Shown here: positions 23,436-35,485 of the stretch, one piece after another
How the letters are laid out: each line of letters begins with the position of its first letter
Position numbering within the stretch: position 1 is the stretch's first letter
DNA from: Turritopsis dohrnii
Taxonomy: Eukaryota > Cnidaria > Hydrozoa > Anthoathecata > Oceaniidae
Length of the DNA: 64,000 nucleotides
NCBI GenBank assembly: GCA_027922465.2
Contig: BQMF02000013.1
Location: forward strand, 186,001 to 250,000
Direction of reading: 5' to 3'
The notes under the pieces: model-generated
What the model was told of the DNA's origin: nothing
Seen by the model: the letters and a program-made list of their open reading frames with translations, nothing else
Databases searched by the model: none
Made by a program: the position numbers and the translations under genes

Positions 23436-24127
23436 TTCATAGCCACGTTCAATTCTTCATTTGCTCAAAAAGAAGAACATTATCGTGAAGAAGATTCGTA
23501 AACAAAGAGCTGGTGGTATTGATATTATACAGACTAGACTGCAATAAATTTTTCACTCAATACTTTGTGGTTACATGCAGAAATTAGTTTTGATACAGCA
23601 TTTTAAGTTTGAAACTCTTCGTCGTTACTTTTTACAAGATAAAGAACGCATAATAATCTATAATAGGACGCATTATTTAGTGCAATTACAGTCAGTGGTT
23701 TTTATAATAAAGCATGTTTTTGAACATCTGTCGAGTCCAATCTGGGGGGTAACTTTTACCTAAAACTTAAAATAGCCTGAAGTGTTATCACAAAGTCGGA
23801 CTTAACTCATTTAAAAATCCGTGACAGCATAAAAGTTAATCGTAACATCAAGATGACCTTTTTACGGAACAATTGTTGTCGATACTGCAGATTAAAAGGC
23901 TAATGTTTTCTTATCTATCTTGTTTATTGTTCCCCCGATCGAGTATATACCAGGCTTATCAATCAATCTAAATTTTGAAATGTTTTAATGAATGGGCACA
24001 ATAAATTATTGGTATAGTAGCCGAAATTCATGTAAACTTAATAAACATGCATATGGCTAAAAATGCATTTTATAAACAAGACTTTTAGGAAGCTTTCCAA
24101 TGATTCCAATGTGCGTAGGGTGCTATA
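23436..24127. promoter_or_regulatory. Divergent intergenic region RBM45 / AF10-type gene
   Basis: 692 bp separate the start codons of RBM45 (minus) and the AF10/AF17-type gene (plus). No repeat is seen within it, in contrast with the surrounding introns, so a shared bidirectional promoter is plausible. No TATA box or named site is claimed. Confidence 0.45.
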
Positions 24128-27100
24128 ATGGTCCGTGAAATGGTAGGAGGATGTTGTGTTTGTTTGGACGAGCGTGGTTGGAATGAGAATCCCTTAGTCT
24201 ATTGCGATGGTTCTGGTTGCAACGTCGCAGTCCATCAAGGTAAACCCCCTATCAAACACAAACCAAAACGCAGCCAATTTGTAAACAAAACTTTCAATGG
24301 TACCAATCTGGTATCTTTTTCCTGAGTTATAGCATTTTATGAATTCCGTCACCAAAGTTCTATGAATCCATACCACTATTTCCCATAGAATTGCAGCTCA
24401 CTCTCATAACTAAACTATCAACCTATAAACCTGAGAACCTTTCATGGGCGCTATTTCCTTTCCTATTTCCTTTTTTACCGTAAGTTTCAAATTACCGACA
24501 GCCTTCCTTATTGTGGACACAAAAGTCTTGTCACGAGAATATACATTCACTCTTACCAAGTTCACCACATATAACTGAATAAAATGTTTTATGAAATTTT
24601 ATTCCCGCGAAAATTTCGTCCCTTAAGATAATTATCTCTGATTTAGAAGTTTGTATTATTATAATTTAATTTGCAGACAGTTAGAATACCTTAAGGGTAT
24701 TAAATTTCGTGGGAATTAATTTTCACGAATTTCCGGTTTTCTATTGATCTAGAACAATAGTCTGGTTATAAAGCAATAGGACTCGCGAAATTCACGAGAA
24801 TTAATTCCCGCGAAATTTAATTCCCTTAAGGTATGTTTTGATTGATGTCCATAATAAGCAACATTGGCAGTATAATAAGACTCTGCTAATTCGTATAATG
24901 ATAACATTTTCTTAAGTGCTGAACACGGAACACTAATTCATGTTTCCTCCTCACTTCAGAATAGGACCTGTTTATTCAAAAATTCCTCCTCACTTCAGAA
25001 TAGGACCTATTCAAAATTCAAGTGGGCAACTTAAATACCTGTTATGCCTGTTAATGTGAAACACAAAAAATCTTGTGTAGTTATTTAATTTTGGTAACTG
25101 AAAAAAATCAATGTAAAATGTTACAGTAAAATATGCCTGGGTATATGCAAGGACACACTTTTTGTCTACTTTTTGTCTATCACAAAGTAACAAATTCACA
25201 CTTCCACATCAGTTTCTTTTTGCTACTGTAATAGCTAATATAAAAATCTTAAGGTTAATCTGTAAAATCATTAAAGGCTGGTGTTCACTGAAGGTATTTT
25301 TGACCTATTGCGAAATGGTGAACACAAAAACTGAATTTTTTATATCTTTCCCAAAAAAACATGATCTATTTTTTTGCTGCATTAAGTTATTAAACATATT
25401 TTTTTGCTGTATGGAATGAAAAATTTTCATTCCATGTCACGTTATTTTTTTGCAAAAAATCCTAAATAATTTCAGATCAAAGAATACAGACAGCATGCTT
25501 CATTTTCAAATTTGTTTGTCACCCCAAAATGTCAGTTGTGGATGATTCCCCAAAAACGTTGTTTTCAATTGGCAATGCAATAAAATGGTTCCCCCTTAAT
25601 CAAAGAATCTGACATAAATTGCTACTATGTGCAGGAAAAATGCCTCTCTCCTCTACATGGTTTTATGTGCTCAGTATAAGAACTTGACCATAAAATTTAT
25701 AAAACAGTAAATCTTTAAAATAAAAGTGTGACACACATTTGTGTATTCGTTTATAGATGTAATATGCTACTGTTCGTTAAAATCAACTCAATGGAGCCAA
25801 TGCAAGCATAATACTAAATACTATTAGGTCAAAGATGGTGTTCCTGTTCATTTACAAACCTAATGAATTTTGTGCAACGTATGGAAAGTCATCAAAGTTC
25901 ACAACACTGCTTCAAATTGGGAAAATAAGAAAAATAGTGTATCAAAATAATATGTCAAACAATGTATAGGAATAGTTTAAATCCAAGAAAATTAGATGTT
26001 TTTCATGCTTTTTCTCTGCAAAAAAAGAACAACAGCAAAAAAAATTCTGCACATAATTATGTGAGCCCTCTTTTTTCTGTGATTGATAATTATAGATTTT
26101 ATATTGAAGCACATATTTTTTAGATAATTTATTGCATTGCTTTACATCTTTTAGCATGCTATGGTATAGTCAAAGTGCCTAGTGGTCCATGGTTCTGTTG
26201 TAAGTGTAGATCGCAAGAACGTATTGCTCGTGTGGTATGTTCTTATTGTTTTTTATATAATATGTTAAACAACCTATTTAAATTCATGGTGTGTACATAA
26301 TTCTTATGACTGATAGAGATTTCAATAGAAATCTGTCAAATGATCTTTGCTGTTGTACATTTCAATATCAATAAATTCATTGATTAAATGAACTGATCTC
26401 TCTTTGACAAAAGAAGATAAACCCATTTAATATTTTCTTAGAAATGTGAATTGTGTCCATTACGAGAAGGTGCATTAAAAAGAACTGATTCAGGAGGTTT
26501 GTTTGATTCTGTTTACCATATTGCTTTTGAATTCCAGCCATATGTTATAAGCACAGGGTTTTTTTTGTGCGTCATAATAATGTGTCACATATTGATTTCC
26601 ATTAAAAGGATGGGCACATGTTGTTTGCGCACTTTATATACCAGAAGTTCGTTTTGGAGATGTCAGTACTATGGAACCGATAATATTTTCCTCAGTTCCA
26701 CATGATCGCTTCTTAAAGGTACTTATTATGTATTATATGGAAATGCCTTTTGTTAATATCTTTTTGTTTGGGTTTGAGACGGGTAAGGGAAATCTAGCAA
26801 GACTTCTGCATTTGTTATTTTTTCCTGTAGAATTTTAAAACCTGAGTATTTTCACATGTTGTAAAGGATTGCTGGAGATTTACCTTGTTCTTTTTTGATG
26901 CCAAGAGCTTTTCAGGAGTATTTTCCAAAAAAAACGTATTTTATTCTAAATTCTGTTAAACTTTTAAGAATTGTTACATATGTGAGGAAAATGGTCGTGA
27001 AAGCAGGACATCAACTGGTGCATGCATGAATTGCCATCGCTCAGGATGTAAGCTGTCTTTTCATGTCACATGGTAAATTACTTGTTAACTATGTTGATTT

Positions 27101-30100
27101 AAACTGGCCATGCATTCATACTTTTCAAGCATTCGTATTGGTGTGCTGCTGTAAGTTATCTGTCAGTTGGAAAAACAAAGATTTGTTGGACAAAGTCTTC
27201 AAAAAAGTCATTACGAGGAAGAACAGCATTTTTTTATGAATATTTTTTATGTGCATGTTCGTATAGAAATGCACTCCTTCACAGTGATTTTCCAATAAAT
27301 TTGCCCACTGTGACAGTTGTTGGGCAAAGTTTTGTGATTTGTTTCTAAAATATCTTGTTTGAATATTTAAGGTTTAAAATGGTTGTCATTCAAGTAATAA
27401 ATAAACTTATCCTTATTGTGTTGATGTTGGTTATTTTGGTCTATTATACTGCGACCACTTCTTTCTACATTCCAGTGCCCAATCCAAAAGGCAGCTTTGT
27501 GAAGAAGCAAGTATAAACGGACATGTTCAATATGTTGGATATTGTTCAATCCACTGGTCTAAAAGGGTAAACAATTTTTTTTTCCATCAAACCTTCGCAT
27601 CTTCAATAGGATTGGTGTTTTTAATTGGAACAACCCAACGTGCAAAAAATGTCAAAAAGTCACTACAACAAAGAGCATTTTCATTGAAATAGTTTGTATA
27701 CTTCTACAGAAATGTACTCCTCCACAGTGATTTTTCAGCAAATTTGCCTCTTGGGAGGGTATTTTCATGTCAATGCTGACTCTTATAATTACATTCTATA
27801 GTTCAAGCAACCCAGCGTTCTTCACCCAACACCACCAAACGAGTGTGAAATGAGAAAGCAAGGGAAGGAAAAGAAAAGTGTTGGCCGTTGCAGAAACGAT
27901 AGTACATCTAGCACGAACTCAGTTGATATAACCACAAGTAAAGCGAGAGGTAAAAAAGGAAAACTAAACGAACTTGATACCAAATCAACGGATAGCAAAT
28001 TTGAGGGGTTGTTATCGCCAGCAAAAGCTGATGAAGCCAATTCAGAACCTTATACAAAATCGTTGATAGATGCAGCTTTACCTAATGGACAGGTTAGAGT
28101 AAAAAGTGCCAGCTCGTTTACTGTTAATGGATTGTTAGGTACTGAAAATACAAGTAGTAAGATCAATTCTCCTCTGAATACACCGGTTGTTGCGCAACAT
28201 TATAAGGAAGAGTCGGATCGACCTGATATAACATCCAGTTCAATGGATTCACAAACAGAACACACAGAAACTGACGACCTTAAAGTTCATAAAAGTGAGT
28301 TAAAAAAGAAAAAACTGAAAGATAAGGAGAAGTTAAAAAAGAAACTGAAATCGAAATCTGAAAAGTTGAAGGATATTCACAAGGGGAAAGAGAAGGACCG
28401 AAGTAAAGATATCAGTAAGAAGAAAAAACGAGAGAAACACGATGATGGCAACAACAAAGACACGAATCACACGAAAGATAAAACGAACGATAAAAAACGC
28501 AAATATCCTCAACCGTCACAATTGGGTACGCTGGAAAATGGCAAGATTAGTTCATGGGATTCTGTCACTCCAAAATTGTGAGTTTTCTCTATATTTTGTA
28601 CATTTCTTCACTTGTTCTGACTTCCGTTGTATGAGCAATCGAGTTTTACGTTGTCTTTCATAGGAAAGAAACACCAGATAATTTTCAGGAATTCTTAGAG
28701 CATCAATGGAGTGAAAGTACTCAATTTCTGGCATCAAAAGCGGAACATTTTGACGGTAACTTATTTGTTCAAAAACATAATAAAACTGTTTGCTGCCTTT
28801 CCCTTGAACTTTCCAGGAAGGCTCGAAATTTACCCAATGGGCAAATTTGTTGAAAAACCACTACGAAGATGTGCATTTCTATAGAAATATACACACTATT
28901 TCAATAAAAATGCTCTTCATCGCAGTGAGTTTTGAAGATTTTACCCACTGGGTACTGTAACGAATGTCCAAGTAACAATAGTTTGTCTCTAAAGCCGGAT
29001 CACCACCTGTTGTTTAAGAAGATGCGATCAATACTGGATTGTGGTCAAACCTCTGTTATTTCTGTCAGGTTAAGCAAGCAAAATAGTGCATAATACGAGA
29101 GATATTGTAAGCATCATTGCATCTTGTTCGGAAAACATACTAAGTCCGCTAATTGGTAGAACTTTAACAAGTAAACGTTTTTTCATATGAGCAACAAGTT
29201 TATAAGCAACACTAGTAAATTTTCTCAAAAAGTTAAGCAACAGTACTACCAGATTTTTAGATAAATTAGCAACATGTAATTTTGAAATGATGAAACACTT
29301 GCATAGCTGCAACACATTTTTTTGACATTGTTGTACTAAAAGTTGTTACACTAGGTTGCAGTACTAGGTTGCAGTACGCTCTATGTAATGATTTGAATGT
29401 CCTAGACTTTGTACTTAGATATTTTAATTAAACAACTGAAACGTACACAAAAGTTTTCAAAACGGGACATAATATATATATATATATAAGATTAATGCTT
29501 AATAACAAATTAAGCAACATTACTACTAAAAAACGATCATTTTTTAAGCAACATTACTACTAACGTCTGACCCTTGGTTGCTTATAAAAAAACGTGATCA
29601 CGAAATAAATTATTTCCAAAGTAATTTCCAAGGTCTTTTATATTTTTTAATCATTTCTTTAGTCGCTTCGTTGTTGACCTGCTTGCACCAATTAAAAGCC
29701 GACAATATCAAATTAGAGAAAAAACTCACAAATCTCCAATCACGTCGAGATCGTTTGTTAGGAGTAAATGCAAGGTTAGCCGCTACCATTGCCGCTGGTT
29801 CCACAAACCAACAAAATGGTACCACGCATACTGCGCCACCATTATCCGTTATGCTGTCGAAGCTTAATGATGATGTGACGTCAATACCAAAAGCCAAAAA
29901 ATGCAAGAAATCCACGAATCCTGCTGATGACGTCAAGAAACTAGACGTCCGTCGTAGTGTGAATGACGTGCATCGTAGTGTGAATTCTCCCGACTTAGTC
30001 ATGTTAGCTGCTGCTAGTGCCAAATTTGAAAATCATTCTCGACAAAGCATTGTTTCAGATCGAATCATACCGCATGACGAAAAACCTTTACTTGACCAAA

Positions 30101-30270
30101 GTAGCTCAAATGATACTGCACCTCATCTATCTCTTCTCCAACCACATGTACCATTCGTACCACCTACATCAACCATCAACACTATGAGCTCTCAAGATAT
30201 ATTAACGCTTCAAAGAAACTACAGGAATCATATGGAGTTTTTTGGTGAATCGGCCGAACCAAAAGATTAA
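24128..30270 (+). CDS. MLLT10: AF10/AF17-type PZP and leucine-zipper protein
   Basis: Nine exons in phase: 24128-24239, 26155-26234, 26442-26496, 26609-26718, 26969-27072, 27476-27566, 27802-28577, 28664-28755 and 29663-30270; 675 residues. The N-terminus is a PHD finger (GGCCVCLDERGW, NPLVYCDG, AVHQACYGIV). A zinc knuckle follows (CELCP, GALKRTD), then an extended PHD (CYICEENGRES, HVTCAQ, YCSIHWSKR). Together these form the PZP module that in AF10 reads unmodified histone H3 around K27. The middle (exon 7) is lysine/serine-rich with KKKK clusters, likely nuclear signals. Exon 9 opens with the octapeptide-motif/leucine-zipper region (LLTCLHQLKADN, LQSRRDRLLGVNARLA), which in AF10/AF17 binds the H3K79 methylase DOT1L. 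It is shorter than human AF10 (about 1030 residues). One gene probably stands for both vertebrate paralogues, so the symbol could equally be MLLT6. Introns hold several MITEs. Confidence 0.92.
24689..24831. mobile_element. TA-target MITE, CCTTAAGGG family, copy 1
   Basis: 143 bp, inverted ends CCTTAAGGGTATTAAATTTC / GAAATTTAATTCCCTTAAGG, flanked by TA on both sides (24687-24688, 24832-24833). The interior is rich in GCGAAATT/AATTTCGT motifs. It lies in intron 1 of the AF10-type gene. A related 437-bp copy is at 46788-47224. Confidence 0.75.
27185..27312. mobile_element. Palindromic ~120-bp MITE, copy 3
   Basis: Diverged inverted halves (TTGGACAAAGTCTTCAAAAA at the left, AATTTGCCCACTGTG at the right) around CGTATAGAAATGCACTCC. 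In intron 5 of the AF10-type gene. Confidence 0.6.
27633..27756. mobile_element. Palindromic ~120-bp MITE, copy 4
   Basis: CCCAACGTGCAAAAAATGTC at the left and AATTTGCCTCTTGGG at the right with the family centre. In intron 6 of the AF10-type gene, ending about 45 bp before the acceptor of exon 7. Confidence 0.65.
28833..28952. mobile_element. Palindromic ~120-bp MITE, copy 5 (clean ends)
   Basis: CCCAATGGGCAAATTTGTTG to TTACCCACTGGG, flanked by TA at 28831-28832 and 28953-28954. This copy best defines the element as about 120 bp with a TA target. It lies in intron 8 of the AF10-type gene, in the opposite orientation of the central motif relative to copies 1-4. Confidence 0.75.
29030..29590 (+). 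repeat. Dispersed repeat, direct copy of 44.8-45.35 kb
   Basis: Similar in order and direction to about 44800-45345: both contain TGTTACACTAGGTTG, AATGATTTGAATGTCCTAGA, AACAAATTAAGCA and CTTGGTTG. Contains a (TA)n run at 29473-29488. No ends were defined and the class is unknown. It lies in the last intron of the AF10-type gene. Confidence 0.55.
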
Positions 30271-30588
30271 GCTTTTGTTTTTGAGGTGCGGCCATGGACC
30301 GATTATCTAGATGATGTTGGGATGTAAGGTTTGAAAAGATATATATGATATATATTATAGAAGATATATTATTATTGTGACCTCCAGGAGTTTCAGACGG
30401 TGTTGGTATGAAGGGATTGTTATATAGTAGTCCAGGAGCTCTCAGCATGTCTATCTACCTCATTTTCCTCAGAATTTTAACCCATCTAGCGGCAATAGGT
30501 ATTTATTGAATAGCGTAAAACGCTCGGTCAGACGGGATATTAGCGGTTCCTTCAGGTTCCAGGACCAAAACAAGTTAGGTAAAAAGGG

Positions 30589-31160
30589 ACGTTTATCTAC
30601 CTCATAAGCCTCAGACTTGAAACTTTGGATATATATTACTAAAAGTAAAAAGTACATAGAAATAATAAATCTGACCAAAATTTCTGGTTCTGGGACCAAA
30701 CTGACCTAAATGTATAGATGTGAAAAAAGGACTTTATCTACCTCATAAGCCTCAGATTTGAAATTTTGCCCATACCTAAAATCATAAATCTGACCAAAAC
30801 TTCCGTTTCCTTCTAAGGATCTGACCCCAAAAAAGGTGCAGGACCAAAAGGGTGCTTTATCTACCTCATAAGCCTCAGATCTGAAATTTTTCCCAAGTCT
30901 TAACAATGTATCAGGCATAACTGAAATCATAAATCTGACCAAAACTTCCGGTTCCTTCTAAGGATTTGACCCCCAAAAAGGTGCAGGACCAAAAGGGTAC
31001 TTTATCTACCTCATAAGCCTCAGATCTGACATTTTTCCCAAGTCTTAACAATGTATCAGGGATACCTGAAATCATAAATCTGACCAAAATTTCCGGTTCC
31101 TTTCAAGAGTCAGACCAAAAATCTCATTAATAATTAAAAAGGGATTCCGTCTACCTCACA
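30589..31160. repeat. Tandem subterminal units of the 4-kb transposon
   Basis: About four units of roughly 125-140 bp, each with TTTATCTACCTCATAAGCCT, then AATCATAAATCTGACCAAAA and a TTCCGGTTCC block (around 30589, 30727, 30849, 30987, and a partial one at 31148). The right end of the element has only about two matching units, in inverse orientation, so the left end has expanded. Confidence 0.7.
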
Positions 31161-31490
31161 AGCCTTTTTGACCGAGTATTGAATAAACGTTTTCATAAAC
31201 TTTTATAAAATGTACTCTTTAATAAAAACAGAATTCTAAATATCGTCGAAATTTTGGGTAATATTGTGCCACTAGTTTCTAGAAAAGAATAATAATTTGA
31301 CTTAGAAAGATTCGTTGGAGTTTTAAATAAGAATTTCAAAGCTACTTGACTTACGTTGTTCAGTAATTCTCCATCAGAAATATCGTCCTCGTCTTCTGTA
31401 TTGCTTTTGCTCATGTTAAAAATCTTAAAATCTCACAATGAGAAGGGACTAAAATAGTATTGAAAAATTAGAAATGTTTTTGGTGTGATT

Positions 31491-33632
31491 TTAATACTTA
31501 TTCATAAAAGAACTTTTCATGCCATTTTCTTCTGCAGAATCGGTTTGAACAACATCAATGATTGAAGGTGCTGCATCTCCATTGAACCATTCGGTTTTGT
31601 ATTGTCCCTCATCTAGAATCCAGCCATAGTTTGTTGGTGAATCCGTGGATGTTGTTTTGTAAACAGCATTCTGCCACACTCGTATCACGTATACCGATCG
31701 TTTTATTTTCTCCAACATAAGTTTCCGGCATGGTGACATTGAACTGGAATCCATTTCTTTTACATTGTTCACCAATTTATCAGTTTGGATTTGTATTTCT
31801 TCAGAAACATATTGACTCGGCATTCATTGACAGATGATATTCTCTTCTCGCCATACATCTGACATACAAATTTTTCGATCACATACATTCCCTTCTCGTA
31901 CTATTTCCAAGCTTGGTAAAAGCATCGCAAATGAGCTCAGTTTCAATGGTCTCGTCTTTCCATTCCGGTTAAATGAATCCGTATAGTCACAACCAGTAAA
32001 GGCGTGATAAGCAGGTAGTGCTTTGCAAAGGTTTTCTTTGAACGTTTCGTAAATTTTGTTGACATTGATAAAACGGAGGGTAATTTTTGATTGTTGACCT
32101 GCCTCGACCCAAATACTTCCATTTGGCAGCTTCTCAAAACAACCCAGCAATATCACAAGAACATCCGTATCAACAAATTCTCTATCTGGTGTAGATGGTA
32201 TACCATTCTGCCTCTTCATGGGAGCAACAAAATGTTTCTTCTAAGTCTCGACGTACTATCTGACCATCTGATTTATAGGAATAACACAAATCTTAATCAT
32301 TGAGGTATAGTTTTTTTGTTCCCAAGATTTGAGCAGCCATATCGCTTTTCCATTGGTTTGCAAGAAAGGTTACAAGTGCTTCTTTAAACTGATCTTTACG
32401 CATTGCAGCCAGCCAGTGACCAGGATACTTTTGCTCAGGTCCAGTTATTTGATATGAGCTTTCTCTTACATCCGATCATTTGTTCCTTTCCGCATCTTTG
32501 ATTGACGGAGAGGTTGTTTTATCAAAAACCAGATGGATATTTTGACCTTTGTGTCTGCAGGCCATCTGGGGAACATGTCTTGCAACACCACCGAATGTTG
32601 CTGGTGGATCATACAGCAAATGTAAGATGAACATTCCATCAATTATCGTCACATCAACTTCTTTTGGCAGGGACGTAATCGCCTCTTTCTCCAGCACTTT
32701 CAGAAGTTTAGAATTTTTCTTCGGAGTTTTTTGCATTTTTCCATCAACGTAGCTCAACAATAAAGGGAAAGGTGTGACAGGGTATTCCAATACATGCTAT
32801 ATATCAACCTTCGCTTGCAAAGCATAAAAGAGTATGCTACCAAACACATCCCGTGTCAGTGATGTAAAATCAATCTTTTGATCACCTGATGATATTCCAC
32901 TTTCTGTCGCAAAGGTTTTCACTTTGTTTTTCTTTATGGGTTCCGTGTGACTTAGTGGATCAGCATTGCAGTCTGTAATGAAAGCATCACGGGCAGTATA
33001 ACCAATACAACTGACATTGAGAAGAAAAGTTGCAGTTTCATCTGAAGCAGCCTTCTTGCCGGTGAAAATGTTAAAAAGGCGTTCTTTATTAATATCAGCA
33101 TTGAACGGATTAACTGTTTGACTGATCGACCCACGAATAGTTGCCAGGTGTTCATTATTTTTCTTTACACGATGTGGTTTCAGTTCTTCAGAGATGTCAT
33201 CTTTTGTAGATAAATCCAGATCTTCAAAAACTTTGGAAATGATTGACACTCTAATGAAATCATCAGTCTCAGCCATCACCAGCTTTTGTTTTCAACCATT
33301 GTGCTTTTGTCTTTTTTGCCTCAAAATATACAAATGACAGGAAAAATTCTAGAGGCTGTTGAAGGAGTCATCTCTGATTGTGATCTGGTGTTTGGAAGCT
33401 TGGTTTGAGAGTTCGAAATAGGTTCAAGGTTTTCAGCGTTCTTTCCAAGTGCTGTAAACTTTCTATAACATGTAATATGATACCCCTGTACATCATTTAT
33501 CTTGTCTGACAATTTTACGTTGCTGTACTTCAGTTGTTTCGAAACTCTAATTTTGTGGATGTTTTTACATTTCCCCCAAGGAGCTTGAATTGAATGTAAC
33601 GATAGGCCCGAGCGTAAAACCATCACTATCAT
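31491..33632 (-). pseudogene. Decayed XPG-nuclease-like transposon gene
   Basis: A run of minus-strand segments (33321-33632, 32797-33279, 32476-32790, about 32180-32460, 31824-32219, 31491-31823) forms one ancestral protein broken by stops and frameshifts. The N-terminal block has a Cys/His cluster (HITCYRKF) and a CIF segment cut by TGA. The C-terminal part reads CCSHEEAE, TDVLVILLG and YHAFTGCDYTDSF. These are the acidic motifs of an XPG/FEN-1-like PIN fold seen in multi-copy invertebrate transposon proteins. In Academ elements such a nuclease accompanies the transposase. The copy is dead. The gene relic at 623-3524 looks like a relative. Confidence 0.6.
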
Positions 33633-34496
33633 GCCATCAAGTGAGTAGGATCTAGGAAGCTCGAGATAAATTGTTAGGATAAAGAAATTATCATACCTTC
33701 CTGTGAATTTACTTTACATTCGTTTATGTTCATAATGTTACAGCTTTATCACAACAATTCAAACGACTGAAGAAGTTAGAATTCACGAATGCATCGACTT
33801 TTTCTTCTTGCAAAATCTTTTGATAAGTGCGCGAAATTCGAACGTTCTAATGTTTTTCTGATCGGATTACTTTATATAAAGAAATCCGAAAATCATATAA
33901 GAGTTAAAGATAACGGGATAAGATAACGGGTTGTTGAGGTCAGCCGAGGTCCTAAGTGGACGTGTGTTAGCCTATCCTAGATTGATATACCGGAGAGACC
34001 AACGAAAACTGTTGGAGAAACGGAATAAATAAGGGATAGATCCAGCCCTTTTTGTCCTGAACATTTTTTGCGGTCAGATTCTTCGAAGGAACCGGAAGTT
34101 TCGGTCAGATTTATGATTTTAGGTATGCCTGATACATTGTTAAGACTTGGGAAAAATTTCAATCTGAGGCTTATGAGGTAGATAAAGTCCTTTTTTCGCA
34201 TCTATAAATTTAGGTCAGTTTGGTCCCAGAACCAGAAATTTTGGTCAGATTTATTATTTTTATGTACTTTTTACTTTTAGTAATATATATCCAAAGTTTC
34301 AAATCTGAGGCTTATGAGGTAGATAAACGTCCCTTTTTACCTAACTTGTTTTGGTCCTGGAACCTGAAGGAACCGCTAATATCCCGTCTGACCGAGCGTT
34401 TTACGCTATTCAATAAATACCTATTGCCGCTAGATGGGTTAAAATTCTGAGGAAAATGAGGTAGATAGACATGTTGAGAGCTCCTGGACTATAGTA

Positions 34497-35484
34497 AATT
34501 CTCTCTAATTCGAACATCGAAGGGACTGATAAAACGTTCGAATTAGAGAAAGTTCGAATTATATAGAGGTTCGAATCATAGAAATTCGATTGTATAGGGT
34601 ATTGCAGCATATAAATGTCAAGAGATCATTTTACTGATCAAGTCATTCAAAGGCGGTGGCTCCACTACTGGCTCCGCGTTGAAAAATAGTGTTTTGAAAG
34701 TAGCTCCGGTTGAATCAGCTGAAAGCATGTATAACACGTTTGCATCATATAGAAAGGTTTTTTTTTTAAAGAGAATTTGACCAGGAACAGTTTCAGCAAA
34801 CGTCAGTTAAGATCGGTGTTGTTCATGTTATTTTCAAAGAATGTTATAAAGAGACTTTGTACAGCTATTTAAGATGCTGTGACGGAATACGATCAAGGGA
34901 ACGTCGATCTCGCAACTATCTGTTAATTAGGTTATGTGATTTCCGGATCCCTAATTAAAATATTAGCTGCGAAACGTACTTCAAAAATTGTCATTCCTGG
35001 CGCAAAAGGAGGCGCAATGCTTTCGTGCACCAAGTGTCATAAATATTTATTCTTGCATGTCGCATGTGACTAAAAATTTAGCAGTTTCTTTTGCCAATCC
35101 TTCAGTGGCATGAATATATGTTAAAACAATTTGAAAAAACGGTTTTAAAACAATTTTCAAGATGGTGGTTCCCCAGATATGAGTGTTTTCACTTTGAGAG
35201 CTGTGAAGAAGCTGTGTTTTGGTTGCTGTTTCCAAGAAAATCTAAACTCTCAGTAGTGTTCAAGAATTCAGAGGTCTGTTATCATGTAATCGTGTCCGAT
35301 TCCCGCAGGGCATATGATAAAATAAGTATTATTTCAGAAAGACTTTACGGGACCAAATCAACTATTATTTATGGGAATTTTAGAAAAGCTAATTTCATTC
35401 AAACTTCCACTTGACTGAGTAATGTACAAGATAGCACACAAAAAAATGTTTCCATTATATCACGTGTTGAAACTCACATTTATT
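34497..35484. other. Intergenic, small inverted motif only
   Basis: Just outside the transposon, TCTCTAATTCGAAC (34500-34513) is repeated inverted as GTTCGAATTAGAGA (34534-34547), a possible MITE end. An open frame at 35091-35414 has no recognisable motif and no supporting splice structure. Nothing else seen. Confidence 0.35.
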
Positions 35485-35485
35485 A

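Larger units (their letters stand above)
30430..34489 (-). mobile_element. 4.06-kb DNA transposon with long TIRs, Academ-like
   Basis: Bounded by long inverted repeats (about 380-400 bp, starting GTCCAGGAGCTCTCA) at 30430 and ending at 34489. The flanks read TATAGTA on both sides (30423-30429, 34490-34496). If the terminal TA is counted in the TIR (TAGTCC...), the duplication is only TAG, 3 bp. The left side also has tandem units of about 125-140 bp (30589-31150) built on TTTATCTACCTCATAAGCCT. The minus strand carries a decayed protein gene of the XPG-nuclease-like family. Academ elements are known for an XPG nuclease domain and 3-4 bp duplications, so Academ is the best fit. No Academ transposase core was recognised, so the copy may be internally deleted. 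Confidence 0.65.

Noticed and set aside
30469..30942. Short minus-strand frames with EAYEVDKRPF-type repeats, mirrored at 34220-34450
   Set aside because: They are translations of the transposon's inverted and tandem repeats, not genes.
35091..35414. Plus-strand 107-residue open frame
   Set aside because: No recognised motif, no signal peptide and an antisense frame over part of it; too weak to call a gene.
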